64,000 nt of DNA, from positions 75,929,439 through 75,993,438 of the forward strand of contig CM053272.1 of NCBI GenBank assembly GCA_028583415.1, written 5' to 3'. A program made the translations under genes and the position numbers. The stretch comes from Protea cynaroides (Eukaryota > Streptophyta > Magnoliopsida > Proteales > Proteaceae). The stretch's first letter is position 1. Every line of letters begins with the position of its first letter. Below are positions 31,814 to 44,140 of this stretch, piece after piece. The notes beneath the pieces were generated by a model that worked only from the letters and a program-made list of their open reading frames with translations, was not told the DNA's origin and ran no database searches.

Positions 31814-33241
31814 TCACGAATTGCTCGTTATCGTAATTGAATATTCTTCATGTGACACACTACAACATTTGCAAACTTCTTCTTGGGATTTTGTCATAGC
31901 TTTCCTACTTAGTGCGTCAGCAACTACATTAGCTTTTCCTGGATGGTACTGGATATCACAATCATAATCCTTCAGTAATTCCAGCCATCTTTCCTGTCTC
32001 ATAATCAACTCCTTCTGATTAAAAAAGTTGAGTGAGACTCTTATGATCTGATTTAATCTGAAATTTCTCTCCAGACAAATAATGTCTTCATATCTTGACA
32101 GCATGTACCACCACTGCTAATTCCAAGTCATGAGTGGGATAATTCTTCTCATGTATCTTCAGTTGTCTTGAGGTATACACAATTACTTGTTCTCCTTGCA
32201 TAAGCACACATCCCAAACCTAATCCAGACGCATCCGTATACAAGATAAATGGTTGTCCTGGGATCGGAATAGTCAAGATGGGAGCTGATATCAATCTAGC
32301 CTTCAATGTTTGGAAACACTCTTTACATTTGTCAGTCCAAACAAACTTTTCTCCTTTCTTTATCAAACTAGTGAGAGGTATGGTGATTCTAGGGTAATCT
32401 TCCACGAATCATTGATAGTACCCGGCTAAACCTAAGAAACTTCTTATTTTGGCAACATTCTTAGGTGCTTCCTATTTCCCAATGGTTTCAATCTTGCTAG
32501 GATCCACTTTAATTCCTTTAGCGGATACAACATGTCCTATGAAAGTGACTTCATTCAGCCAGAACTCACACTTAATAAATTTTGCGTAAAGCTTCTCTTT
32601 TCTTAGTCACTGCAAAGCGGCTTTTAGATTTGTGATATGAGTTTCTTTGTCCTTGGATTAGACTAGTATGTCATCAATAAATACAATGACTGACGTATCC
32701 TACATATCATGGAATACCCGATTTATGAGTTCCATAAAAATTGATGGGGCATTAGTCAATCCAAAGAAATGACTAAAAATTCATAATGTCCATATCTGGT
32801 TCTGATTGGAATATCACCTTCCTTAATCTTCAACTGATGGTATCCTGACCAAAGATCAATTTTGGAGAACACTTTGGCACCTTACAACTGATCGAACAAG
32901 TCATCGATCGGAGGCAACAGGTATCGATTCTTGATTGTAAGCTTATTCAATTCTCAATAATCTATACACAGTCGAATGCTACCGTCCTTCCTTTTCATGA
33001 ACAATACTAGCGCTCCCCATGGTGATATGCTGGGTCTGATATAACCCTTGTCCAGTAATTCCTGTAATTGTACCTTCAATTCCTTCAGTTCAGTAGGAGC
33101 CATTCGATAGGGTGCTTTCGATACAAGTGCAGCTCCGGGTATAAGATATATAATGAACTCTGTCACTCGGTCGGTTGGTAGTCCTGGTATTTCCTCAGGA
33201 AATACATCAAAAAATTCATGCACAAGTTTAATATCTTCCAT
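31814..33241 (-). pseudogene. Reverse transcriptase and RNase H of G
   Basis: Minus strand: MEDIKLVHEFFDVFPEEIPG, APTELKELKVQLQELLDKGY, SPWGALVLFMKRKDGSIRL, then RT with several frameshifts (32410-32950). RNase H follows in two frames, ILYTDASGLGLGCVLMQ and ELIMRQERWLELLKD to NVVADALSRK. Confidence 0.88.
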
Positions 33242-33429
33242 TCATGGTGCTTCCTTGGTGAGGTCAACCACGGATACTAGATACCAATTCCTCCTTTCTC
33301 GAGGCATTTTTTAGCCTTTAATGCAGAGAGAATGAGTTTTCGTTTACAGAAAAGTTTGGTTCTCGCAAAACTAAACTCTACTCCTTCTTTGTCTTTAAAT
33401 GTCAATTTTTTTTCTCATATAATAGGTTT

Positions 33430-33715
33430 TTAGAGTGTCGAGCTAACCAATCCATTCCCAAGATAACGTCAAAGTCTGCCATCTCGAGTTGGATTAAGGT
33501 TGCCTCCAAAATCTTCTCGTCGATAAGAACTGGACATGGTCCATAACCTTTGTCTAGTTCCACTTCTAATCCCATAGGTGATCGTACAAGTAGTTTGTAG
33601 TCTAAAGGTCAGAGGGCTAGATTTAACTTCTTTCCAAACGACACAGATATAAAAGAATGAGTAGCTCCAGAGTCAAGGAGTACTCTGACAGGTAAGCCAT
33701 TAATAGGTACGATAC
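33430..33715 (-). pseudogene. Protease of G
   Basis: Starts right after the predicted 69-nt intron: GIVPINGLPVRV, active site LLDSGATHSFIS, VELDKGYGPCPVLI and MADFDVILGMDWL. One stop inside (after KLNLAL). Confidence 0.82.
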
Positions 33716-33784
33716 CTGTGATTTGATTTAATTTAGTCTACATGCTCACAGAAGGTAGTACAAAATGAATAGTTCAGGTCATAC
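33716..33784 (-). other. Predicted gag-protease intron of G (69 nt)
   Basis: GTCACAG|GTATGACC...AAATCACAG|GTATCGTAC on the minus strand, with CATGTAGACTAA before the acceptor as in D. In-frame stops (TGA, TAG) occur if unspliced. The length equals the D intron, while the interior is clearly more diverged than the flanking coding sequence. Confidence 0.55.
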
Positions 33785-33842
33785 CTGTGACCACATCAGG
33801 TGATGTGACAACATCCTCAGAAATAACTACATAAACCTTTCC

Positions 33843-35050
33843 TTATTGTAGCTGCTTCCTTGGCTTAGGACACTCCCTTGAATAATGTCTTACTTGGTCA
33901 CAATTGAAGCATTCAACTCCAGTGCCACTTTGCTTTTGTAGAAGTGGGGCTTTTGGGGTAGTCTTGGCTGTAGCATTGAAGCCCTGTGTACGGAAGGGTT
34001 TAAATGTCTTTGAGTTCCCTCCGTTGTATGTATTTCCATTAGACCTCTTTATACCTCTGTTCTGAGCAAAATAACTTTCCCTTTGGCTCGATTCTAGTAC
34101 TCGAGAAATCTGTACAACTTCATTATAAATTTTCTTTACTAATCCCAATACATGCTCACGGATGCTTCCCCTAAGTCCCATAACGAACCTTCGGGTTTTG
34201 GTATTTTCCTCCTGCATGGTTGAGGGAGCAAAGAAAAATAGTTCTTCATAACACTGTTGATATGTATCTATAGTCATCTGTCCCTGATACAAACTCAGAA
34301 ACTCCTTTTCCATTTGATCTTTGAAACTCCTTGGAAAATACTTCTTGAAGAAAGCTAACCCATGTCAGTTGGGCATGCTTTTTTAACAGATAACTTCTAG
34401 TTGATTTTCCACTAGTGGTGTGCGTCACCTTTCAACATAAATGTGGCACATAATACCTTATCTTCTTCATTTATAGTCATCATTATAAAATTCCTTTCCA
34501 TTTCATCGATCCAATGAGCTGTCCAAAATGGATCTAATGGTTTGCTTGTGAATTCCTTCGGCTTCAACTTCAGAAAATGCTCGATCAGTCTGGAGTGATC
34601 AAGTTGATACTGAGCATATGCCCCATACATAGGCGACTGATACTGATAGTTACCTTGGTTGTACCCGCCTCGTGGTGCTTCAAGATTTGGTGCTTGGCCT
34701 TGTACTGTTGGTGATTATGGTGCTTGGTTTATAGTGTTGCTACCACCAGGTGCAGTACTAGCTTGTCCTGTAGGTAGAGATGTTGTGTTTTCAACTGGGA
34801 AAGCAATTTCCATAGCAGCGTGCATGTTGGCTTGCATTTGCTATGCCAAATTCATCACCGCAGTAGCCAAATCCGTAGGTGGTGTAGGTAAGTCAGTTGG
34901 GTTGGCTTGGGTGTGCACATTCTGAGGCACAACATGTTGAGTTTCAATATTTTCTTCCTGTCCTTGCTGACCTTCATTGTCATTGGTCTCGATAGGTGGT
35001 GGAGATAGGTTGACATTTTGTCTCCTATTACTTACTCTACGGCCAGCTAT
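33843..35050 (-). pseudogene. gag of G
   Basis: The start region reads ATA (35048-35050) for ATG, then AGRRVSNRRQNVNLSPPP. Later LDHSRLIEHFLKLKPKEF, HWIDEMERNFIMM, RRFVMGLRGSIREHVLGL and the zinc knuckle CFNCDQVRHYSREC. Frameshifts near 34250-34430. Ends in TAA at 33843-33845 after RKQLQ, the same codon as the D stop. Confidence 0.85.
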
Positions 35051-35535
35051 TTCCTATTTTCGGAGGTGATAGTGTCTGAAAATCAAGAAAACATATGAAG
35101 CAAGCATAATATATGCTAATCTCATGTTAATTTCCAAATAAACAAGGCAAAGTTTTAATTTTAAAAACATTCAGTCAAAACAAGGCATTTTCATCGTGGG
35201 GTCGATCGTGGGGGCGCACTTTATGCCACAACAGGGTTGCAACCGCACAAACCTTGTCACCTCACCGAGGGCCTATGGTCGATCGTGGGGTCTACCGTGG
35301 GGTCACATTTTTGGTCGAATTCTATGACCATACGACACCAAATCAGGTTTTTAAATTCTAATTTCAAGCCATTTTCTTATTTTCACTTATGTCTTCTACT
35401 ATTCATAACTCAACTCGCCACCACTGAGTTGCTACAGTGTCAACCGTATAAATTTGGTTATTCTTTCATCGGTTTACGACCCACATTCCATTCCTCTAGG
35501 TATGTTCCCTACTCTTTCTCCTTTTTAAGCTTTCA
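35051..35535. other. Leader of G (left part, upstream of insertion B)
   Basis: Contains GTGGGGTCGATCGTGGGG and TATGGTCGATCGTGGGG motifs (35196-35330), a GGTCGA block matching the motif class of this family. CTCTAG|GTATGTTCC at about 35500 is a candidate donor for the antisense gene. The last five bases (TTTCA, 35531-35535) are the target duplication of B. Confidence 0.6.
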
Positions 35536-37845
35536 TGTCACACCCCAATTCTGCACCAACTAGAATGGTGTGATGAACCATCAATAAACCAACGGTTTAA
35601 CCAGGATCTCGTATAGACTATCCCACGTTGTTAAACCAAAACACATTCCACATTAATCAGAGGTAATAAAGTAAATAGCGGAAGGCTTATAGATAATGAA
35701 CTGAGGTCTAATCATGATAAATAATTAATATTCCATTTATCTCCAAGTAACCAAAACATAATTTAATACATATTATCATATCCAAATACGGAAATTAAAC
35801 ACTAAGCGTATCCATAGTTGAAACGCTAGCTTGATGAATCACAATAGTCCTTCATAGCTTGCTCATCATAGCCGCCACCCATTTACATGTTGGCTTGTTG
35901 ACATAATCTTCAACCGTAATACCTGCAACATCAGAAGATAAAAGATTTGTGCGCACGAGGGTCAGTTCTCCAACATGAGCTCAGTGAGTAAACAAAACAA
36001 TGCAACAAACATATGCATGCATTCAATTCATATCTGTGGTCTGGTTTATAAGTTTACAATGTGCTATAGAAAGGTTCGGTGGCCGCCTCACCTCTATACA
36101 CGAGTGTGTGAAGCCGCCCAATGAAAATGGTACTGTCATCCCACATGCACCCACCATGGATAATATACACCCCATGAAAATGGCATGGCTGTACCGGTTG
36201 CCCACACCAATACGTAAGCCCTTGCTGGCGAGGGCTTACAAACTGGGCTCATAACTAACCAATCCTAATGTCAAATAGTGTATCCAAGACCTCACCCCAG
36301 CATCCCTCAATACATCCATAGAGATAGAGCTAAGGCCCCCCGGCAGAGTCGAAGACTACATGGTCCGAGACCACCTCCCCTGATACCCTACGACGTAATA
36401 GTTCTGCTAAGGTAATGGTGATACAACGATGTCAGTGGACATGACTTGAGTAGAATCATGGCACAATATACACCCCATGAAAATGAAATGGCTACACCGA
36501 TTAATACCATCCCCTAGCCGCACCATGTATACTAACCACACACATACATTCACATGCCTATTCCTAGCATCATCATCATCATCATCATGTTATAAATAAA
36601 CAGAATTAAATATGCATGAACAGTAATAGCAGGAATATTGGATGACATATTGAATGCACATACAAGCACACATGCATAGAATTATTCATGGCATTGGACT
36701 CAAGAAATAAAAACAGTTTATTATTAGTCAATTAGTTTAGGTCTTGTTCTCTCACCTTTGCTTGAGTGTTGATCCTCTTTCAAGCTTTAAAAATCACTTT
36801 ATATCAATAGGAAAACCTAACAAGTCGATAGATTTTAGTTAGAAGTCATTTCAACAATTTTAGGCTTTTTTTTAAGCACGGGTCGCAGGTAGGGTAGCAG
36901 TCTACATCGACCCCCAGGGTAGGGTCTATGCCAGGGTCGGATGTTCTATCGACCCTGGGTGCGACCACCCCTATTCTGGACTTTCCAAACACTGGGGGTA
37001 GATCCTGTGGTCTGGTAGGGTCGATTCCCAATCGACCCCACGTGCGACCCCCCGTGGGTTGAGTCAAGATTTTCATTCTACAGTCCATTCTTTCACGTTT
37101 GGGTCCTTTGGCTTACTTTTATAGTCCATTCTATGATTGTTCTATGGCTCAAAACTCAAAGTTACTCACTTTTCATAGTTTTCCATGAATGATTCCCATT
37201 GGAATTCATCCATGGATGGATGGTATTAGGGTTTCTCCTAACCTGACTTCATCACAATCTATTCTAAGCTTTCAATTCAGATAGGGATTGAGGTTCATAC
37301 CTTTTGTAGTCTGAGGTTCAAAGATTTCTCTGAGCTTCTTCTTCTTCCTTAGCCTTTTTCTTCAAGTTTTCCTTCTCTTCTTCTCTTCCTTCTCTTCTCT
37401 TTCTCTCACTTTCAATTAGGGTTCTAAAAGGAGTGAAAGAGGCTTAGGACATCCTATTTATAGAGAAAAACCTCCCAAAATACGTCCCATTGAGTTTAGG
37501 AAAGGTCCCAATCGAAATTAGGAAAGTTTCCTAATTTCTGATTCGTGCTGTTTTTTGCTGTTTTTCGGGGGTCGATGCTAGGGGGTCGATGGGGGGGTCG
37601 GACAATCCAAGACCCATGCGACCCCCCTGACCAAAAGTCCGGGTTGGACTTCTTTGGAGGTGGGGGTCGACCCTGCCTTTTTGGGCATGCGACCCCACCT
37701 TCATTTTGACTGTTTTTTAGTATAATTTCATATTGGGTCTTGGTTTTCTTCAAACACTTGGTCCACTTGGCTCGACCATGACATGTAGACTGCTCACGAC
37801 ATGAAATGTAAGGTTAGACCGGGTTCGTGGCGTGCGGGTCTTACA
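35536..37845 (-). repeat. 3' LTR of B, 2310 bp
   Basis: TGTCACACCCCAATTCTGC to GTGCGGGTCTTACA. GGGGTCGA clusters at 36885-37050 and 37566-37700; TATA-like box at 37455-37462 (minus TATAAATA); (CAT)n at 36569-36587. The short-ORF region reads VEDYVNKPT then stop, so no intact 102-nt frame. Confidence 0.93.
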
Positions 37846-37916
37846 ACTCCACCACCCTTAAAAGAAATTTCGTCCTCGAAATTTGAACGTACAGATCTTA
37901 CAACTCCCCCTCCTTA
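37846..37916 (-). repeat. Duplicated polypurine tract of B
   Basis: Minus strand: AAGGAGGGGGAGTTGTAAGA (outer), then about 55 bases later TAAGGGTGGTGGAGT adjoining the real LTR start. Each tract is followed by TGTAAGA, and GTCCTC-rich sequence (reverse of GAGGACGAAATTT) is repeated between them. C has the same structure. Confidence 0.8.
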
Positions 37917-39455
37917 AAATAAATTTTGTCCTCAAAATTTGAATTTTCTTCGGAGTCAATAGGTGGGAATTCTGTTTCCGCCTTGCATCTTCTTCCTCCA
38001 ATGTAATCTTCTCCACGTCTTGTCTTCGCCAAGCTACCTTCATATGATAATTATCCCAGTTTTTGAGATGTTGTACCTTCCAACTAGTGAACTAGGCTGG
38101 TACCACTTCAATAGTTAAATCTTTCATCTAATCTAGTGGATCAGTGGTCAATACCTTTGATATGGATCTCCAACATACTCCTTCAATAGAGGTACCCGAA
38201 ATACGTCATGCGCACTAGACATGGACAGTGGTAACGCTATTGGATATACAACTTTTCTACGTCACTCCAAATTTTATGAGGTCCAAAACATATATCGGAT
38301 ACAACTTTCCCTTCTCGTTGAATTGTTTTTAATCCGTGCATAAGTGATATCTTCAAGAACACTTTATCACTTTTGGAGAACTCGAGGTCTTGGTGTCTAT
38401 TCTAAGAAACTTGAGCTATCTTGGCCCTTTTCCTTGATCTTGTCTGCTACTCGACAGGTTTCTTCAACAGACTCAGGTCTTACCATTCCTTATTCACCAA
38501 CTTTATTCCAAAACAAAAGAATTTGAAATTTCTACCATACCATGCTTTATAGGTGACATCTACATAGTAGCTTGGTAACAAATTCAATCCACATATAGCT
38601 TAGTTAGCCGCTTCAAAGCATACCGAGGTCGTATATTAATGGAATGAGCTATCTTCCAAAGGTGATCAATAATTACCCAAACTGAGTCAATCGATCTACG
38701 GGTCAGTGGCAAATCGGTGAGATAGTTCATTGTAATGCGGTTTTACTTCTAGACTGGCTCTGATGGTTGTTGTAGTAAGGCATGTTGGTCTTTATCTTTC
38801 AGCCTTTACATGCTGATAATTCAGTTACTGAAACACACACCTAGCCACAATTACTTCCATTCCCTTCTACCAAAATAATCTCTTCATGTTTTGGTATATA
38901 TTATACTTCTAGAATGTATCTAATACGGAATAGAATGGGCTTTTAACATTATCTTATATCTTACGATCAACATTTTTCACTTTAGGTATACATAATCATC
39001 CTCTGTATCATAGGACCTTTTTCGCATCCGGAGTAAGTCAGGGTTTGGTTTTCTTTTCTCTAAATATCCTTACACTGTTCTTATACAGATCTAACAAAAT
39101 TGCTACTTTTACTTCATCCATCAATTCAGAGATGATTTTTAATGCCACAAACGCAGCCGACGACTATTGCTCCATAAGTTCATCCATAAATTCTCGCTCA
39201 ATTGGATCATCACGAGTTTCTATTATATGTTATTCTCCTTCCAAATCTGAATTTATTGCTGTAAAACATAAGACAACATCTATACTGGTTCCTTCCTCGG
39301 ACTTCATAATTCTCTTTTTGCTCAAAGCCTTAGCTACTACCTTAGCTTTGCTCGGATAACACTGTATATCACAGGCTTAATCCTTAAGCAATTCCACCCA
39401 TTTTCTTATCTTTATGTTCAACTCTTTCTAATGAAGAGATAAGTAAAACTCTTGT
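37917..39455 (-). pseudogene. B pol, 3' half: RNase H end, integrase, chromodomain relics
   Basis: From right to left: KWVELLKD and VVAKALSKK-like RNase H end (about 39340-39410), integrase scraps, RHQDLEFSKSDKVFLKISLM (about 38330-38400), and MKVAWRRQDVEKITLEEEDA chromodomain (37960-38043). Frameshifts and stops throughout. Confidence 0.75.
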
Positions 39456-41723
39456 TGTAAGACCCGCACGCCACGAACCCGGTCTAACCTTACATTTCGT
39501 GTCATGACCCGTCTACATATCATGGTCGAGCCAAGTGGACCAAGTATGTGAAGAAAACCAAGACCGAATATGAAAATTTACTCAAAAATAGTCAAAATGA
39601 GGGTAGGGTCGCAGGTTTTAACAGGCAGGTCCGACCCCCCCATCGACCCCCACCATCGACCCGTGACCAGGGGTCGCAGGGGTCTATGAATTGTCCGACC
39701 CCCCCCCATCGACCCCCGATAATAGGGAAAACCTGCACGAACCGAAAATTAGGAAATTTTCCTAATATCAATTGGAACCTTTCCTAAACTCAATGCAACT
39801 TATTTTGGGAGGTTTTACTCTATAAATAGGACATCCCTAAGCCTCTTTCACTCCTTTTACAACCCTAATTGGATTGAGAGAAAGAGAAGAGAAGGAAGAG
39901 AAGGAGAAGAGAAAGAGAATTGAAGAAAAAGACCAAGGAGGAGGAAATTAAGAGGACACTCCGAATCTCAGCAAACCTAAGGTATGAATACATTCCCCAT
40001 GATTTATTAAAGACCTTAGAATGGTTTATGAAGAGGGTATGACTTAGAAGAAACCTAAATCACCCATCCATGGTTAGGTTTCAATGGAAACCATGGAGGA
40101 GATCATTGAAATCATGTAGGTGAATAAATAATAGTTCTAAACCATAGAACATGTATGGAATGGACTATAGAAGCAAGCCATAGGACCCCAAACATGAATG
40201 AATGGACAAAATTTGATAGTTTCGACTCAAACCATGAGGGGTCGCACCTAGGGTCGATGGAACCTCCGACCCTAGCATCGACCCCCAGCATTCGGGAAGT
40301 TCAGGAAAGGAGGGGTAGTACCTAGGGTCGATGGAACATCTGACCCTAGGCATCGACCCGCAGTTAACAGCAAGCTGTAAAAATTAGAATAAATTTTAAT
40401 TAAATTCTATCGACTTTGTTAGGTCTTCTAGTAATATAATATTGATATAAAAGTGATTCTTAAGGCTTGAAAGAGGATCTACAAACAAGCAAAGGTGAGG
40501 AAGCAGGACTCTAAACTAATTGGTTAATAATAAACTGTTTTTATTTTCTTGAGTCCAATGCTATGCTTGATTCTATGCGAACATGCTTGTAATGTGCATT
40601 CAACATGTCATCCAATATTTACTTTATTGTTTATAACATGATGATGATGATGATGATAGGAATAGGCATGTGAATGTATGTGTGTGGTTGGTGTACTTGG
40701 TGCGAGCGAGTATCAGGGGAGGTGTGGTGGGAACGTCAATAAATGTTAACCTTTGGCGGGTCTCAGCACTTTAGCTCTATCTCTAACTCAAGTCTTGTGC
40801 ATTAGCATCATTGTATCGCCATTACCTTAGCAGAACTATTATGTCGTAGAGTATCAGGGGAGGTGGTCTCGGTCCTTGTAGTCTCTGACTCTATCGGGGG
40901 GCCTTAGCTCTATCTCTATGGCCATTCTGAGGGATGCTGGGGTGAGGCCTTGGATACACTGTTTGGCATTAGGATTGGTTAGTTGCGAGCCTAGTTTGCA
41001 AGCCCTCACCAACAGGGGCTTACGTGTTGGTATGGCACTGTACAACAATAAACGTTAACCTTTATTGTACAATGTTATGGTAGGGTGGATGGGGACGACA
41101 ATAAATGTTAACCTTTGGGCGGACTTTCACACCCTGTGTATAGAGGCGGGGTCAATAAACGTTAACCTTTGACCACATAAACCATTCTATTGCGCATTGC
41201 AAACTTTAAACCAGACCAAATATATGAATTGATTGCATGCATATGTATTGTTGCATTGTTTTGTTTAGTCACTGAGCTCAAGTTGGAGAACTGACCCTCG
41301 CGCGCACAATTAGTTTTTGTTTTTGATGTTGTAGGTACTATGATTGAAGATTATGTCGACACACCAACATATGAACATGTGGCAGCTGTGATGAGTAAGC
41401 TGTGGAGGACGAACATGGTTCGTTAAGCGAGAGTTTTAACGGTGGATATGTTTAGTGTTTAGTTTTCGTATTTGGATATTGTAATATGTATTAACTTATG
41501 TTTTGGTTATTTGGAAATAAATGGAATATTAATTATTTATCATGATTAGACCTCAATTCATTATCTGTAAGACTTTCGCTATTTATTTTATTACCTCTGA
41601 TTAATGTGGAATGTGTTTTGGTTTATCATATGTAGGATAGCCTATTGTGAGATCCTGGTTGAACCGTCGGTTTATTGATGGTTCATCACACCATTCTGGT
41701 TGGAGCAGAATTGGGGTGTGACA
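39456..41723 (+). repeat. 5' LTR of C, 2268 bp
   Basis: Same subfamily as B (TGTAAGACCCGCACGCC). TATAAATA at 39821-39828, intron donor CCTAAG|GTATGAA near 39981, acceptor TGTTGTAG|GTACTA near 41336, GGGGTCGA clusters at 39604-39720 and 40232-40370, (GAT)n at 40641-40657. Confidence 0.93.
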
Positions 41724-41727
41724 AACT

Positions 41728-41739
41728 TGGTATCAGAGA
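41728..41739 (+). other. Primer-binding site of element C
   Basis: TGGTATCAGAGA, one mismatch from the initiator-tRNA-Met complement. Confidence 0.88.
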
Positions 41740-42209
41740 TCTCTCAGGCCTTCCCGTGAAACCTGAATACTTCCACTAGAGTCCATGAACTGAGTTAGGA
41801 TAAATTAAAAGCTTTAATACAAACACACCAAAAACACCTGTGTTGGTTGAGACAGAACTTAAACAAGACAATAATGTACATATTAAAGGTGGAATCATAA
41901 ATATACACTCAAACAGAAAGAGAAGAAAAAAAATTATCCTAATAAATAAATAATATAGGGTATTATCTATAAGTTGGGTAGTTATTCAAGTATACAAGGA
42001 TATAGTACAGTAGCAAGAAGGGAGCTTCTGTAAAGCAGAAAATTAAATACCGAGTTGGTACTCACAAGATGTGAAACTCGATGTATGACAAAGGAAGGAG
42101 AAAATAGCTAGTAATGCTTAATTCCCTGCAAAGGTAAAGGGAAAGATCTCGGGCCGAATCCAACAGAGATTGATGAATAACGGCCCTATATTAAGAATAA
42201 GAGTAACTA

Positions 42210-42488
42210 CAAGAAGATAAAGCTATACCCCTGGGTGACATGGAGACTCAGAGTGAAATCCACTACACGCTGATCCATTATCCGCTGAGCATTAAGATGA
42301 GGTTACAACTTAACCCCACCACTATTTGGGTCGAGAACGGGTAATGAAAATTCATCTGAGTTGGTAATCAGATTAGAGCAAATAAGAGGAAGTGAACAAC
42401 TAGGCCACTCTAGCCAACCACCTGGACTACCAATTACCTTGGTCACGGTTGTAATAAACTTGGCCCAATAAAATGCAAGAGCAACCAC
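42210..42488 (-). pseudogene. Relic of the antisense gene in C
   Basis: On the minus strand (opposite to C's pol) the reading LNAQRIMDQRVVDFTLSLHV matches the coiled-coil part of the E antisense protein (LLDAQRRTDQRVVDLTASLQ). It is preceded by a gag-proximal piece with no counterpart in E. Only the tail is left; the N-terminal domain is deleted. Confidence 0.6.
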
Positions 42489-43030
42489 AAATGAGACCTA
42501 CTATGCAAGTTGCTATCCAAATTGCCAATGCTACGTCAACACCTCCGGGTCAAACCAAGTACGGTACCAATTGGTAGCAACACTGTACCCCAATACCGGT
42601 TAGCTATAACATAGTGCCTACCACAAAGCAAGTCCCAGTAATGCACATCCCAGTGCAGAAGTTTGGTGCACAATAAGCAGTGTATCAAGGTGGTTAACCT
42701 TATCAGCCACCGATGTATGGGATAGTTACATCATGACAGAATGATCCGACAAGGATTGAAGAATGTCTTCTGAAGATGATACCTCGGACATTTTCAGCAA
42801 AGGACCAAATCTATTATGGCCATATATCTAGAAAGGTTTATATAGGATGTGGTGCATTATTGATTTACTCTTATGATTATAGAGGATGCACATACGAGAT
42901 TTTAATTTCTCGGGCCTTGACAGGATACCTTCTTGATTTAACCTGTCAATTGGAGTTATAGATATTGTTTCTTTAGTATTAGTCCTGATTATATCAATCT
43001 GAACCATTCTCATGATCGACAACATGAACA
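42489..43030 (+). pseudogene. gag N-terminal relic of C
   Basis: MQVAIQIANATSTPPGQT resembles D gag MQVAMGIMFQAVHATPMQTG; later YQPPMYGIV and RIEECLLKMIPRTFSAKDQI match MFGAYPQNQMDHSRLVERFLKMKPKEFNG. After that the frame enters a segment (YIGCGALLIYSYDYRGCTYE) shared with A and B but not D or G; its origin is unknown. Confidence 0.6.
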
Positions 43031-44110
43031 AAGATATGAACTGAATGAATAGTTAAATGTTTAATCGTGTTGAGCGTACATCTTCTGATTTATACCTGAT
43101 TTATTGATGTACGAAATCTTTCTCCAGATTTATACCTGATTTACTGATGTATGAAAGCTTCTCTAGATTTACTCTTGTAGTGCCTTGACCAATGGCATTA
43201 TATACTCGATAGAACCTGTAACCATGAGGTTAAGAGCTGTAGAACCTCTATTTCCATGTATTTGGACCACCGTGCAACCTAACGACCTTTGGATGCCCCG
43301 GTTGGATTACCACAGATTTACTCCGATCTTTAAACTTAAGTTCACTAGATAAAGCAAGTGTTCGTCATTATACTAAATTAAAAGAAGGAAATTAATTGTT
43401 TTTGGATAAACATGCTGATTCATTCATCCCCTGACCTTTGTTGATAAAGATGTTTAGTGAATAAGGAATTATTGGAAGAAAGATGATTGGATTCAGATTA
43501 AATGCTATGGCCCAGGAACCTCAGATGAAGAAATGGAGGATCTATTTCGAGATTGCTGAATAGATGGATATGGTCATAAAAGAGTACATGAGAAAAAGTG
43601 ATAACAATCAAGAGTAACTAGGAAAGAGTAGATAGCACTCAAGTAAAGTTAAAGATGGTTATATCGGTATGAATTTTGACAAGGTAGAAGATTCCTAATG
43701 ACAAATCTAAGATACAAGGATAAAGTAAAAAATTATGGCATTGATAGTATTCGGATTAGTATAAGTAATACTGAGTTATGCCCAATGTCGATTGAGATGA
43801 TTAAGTAAAGACCAAAAGAGTTGGCTGAATTAATGAAATTATAAGCATATACCATAATGCTTATAGATAGACTTGGGATATGAAGTAACAATCACAAGAT
43901 ATTTTTCGAGGTATATGGAAGAGAGAGCAAGGTAGAACAGAAAGGATAAAAGAAATACAAGCTAATGAGTGCAATATGAGATTTTGATGATAGTCTTTGA
44001 AAAATTAAAAGAGATGAAGGAACTAGACAAGCTCTTAAGACCTTTACATCAGATTTTGCTAGTTCAAGCACTTTTGGACTAAATGTTGTATTAGATGAGT
44101 GTTATGAATA
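43031..44110 (+). other. Degenerate gag-protease interval of C
   Basis: Collinear with A (23870-24980). AT-rich, stops in every frame, no recognisable motif. Confidence 0.6.
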
Positions 44111-44140
44111 ATGTACAAATCGTATAGATGGATGAAATTT

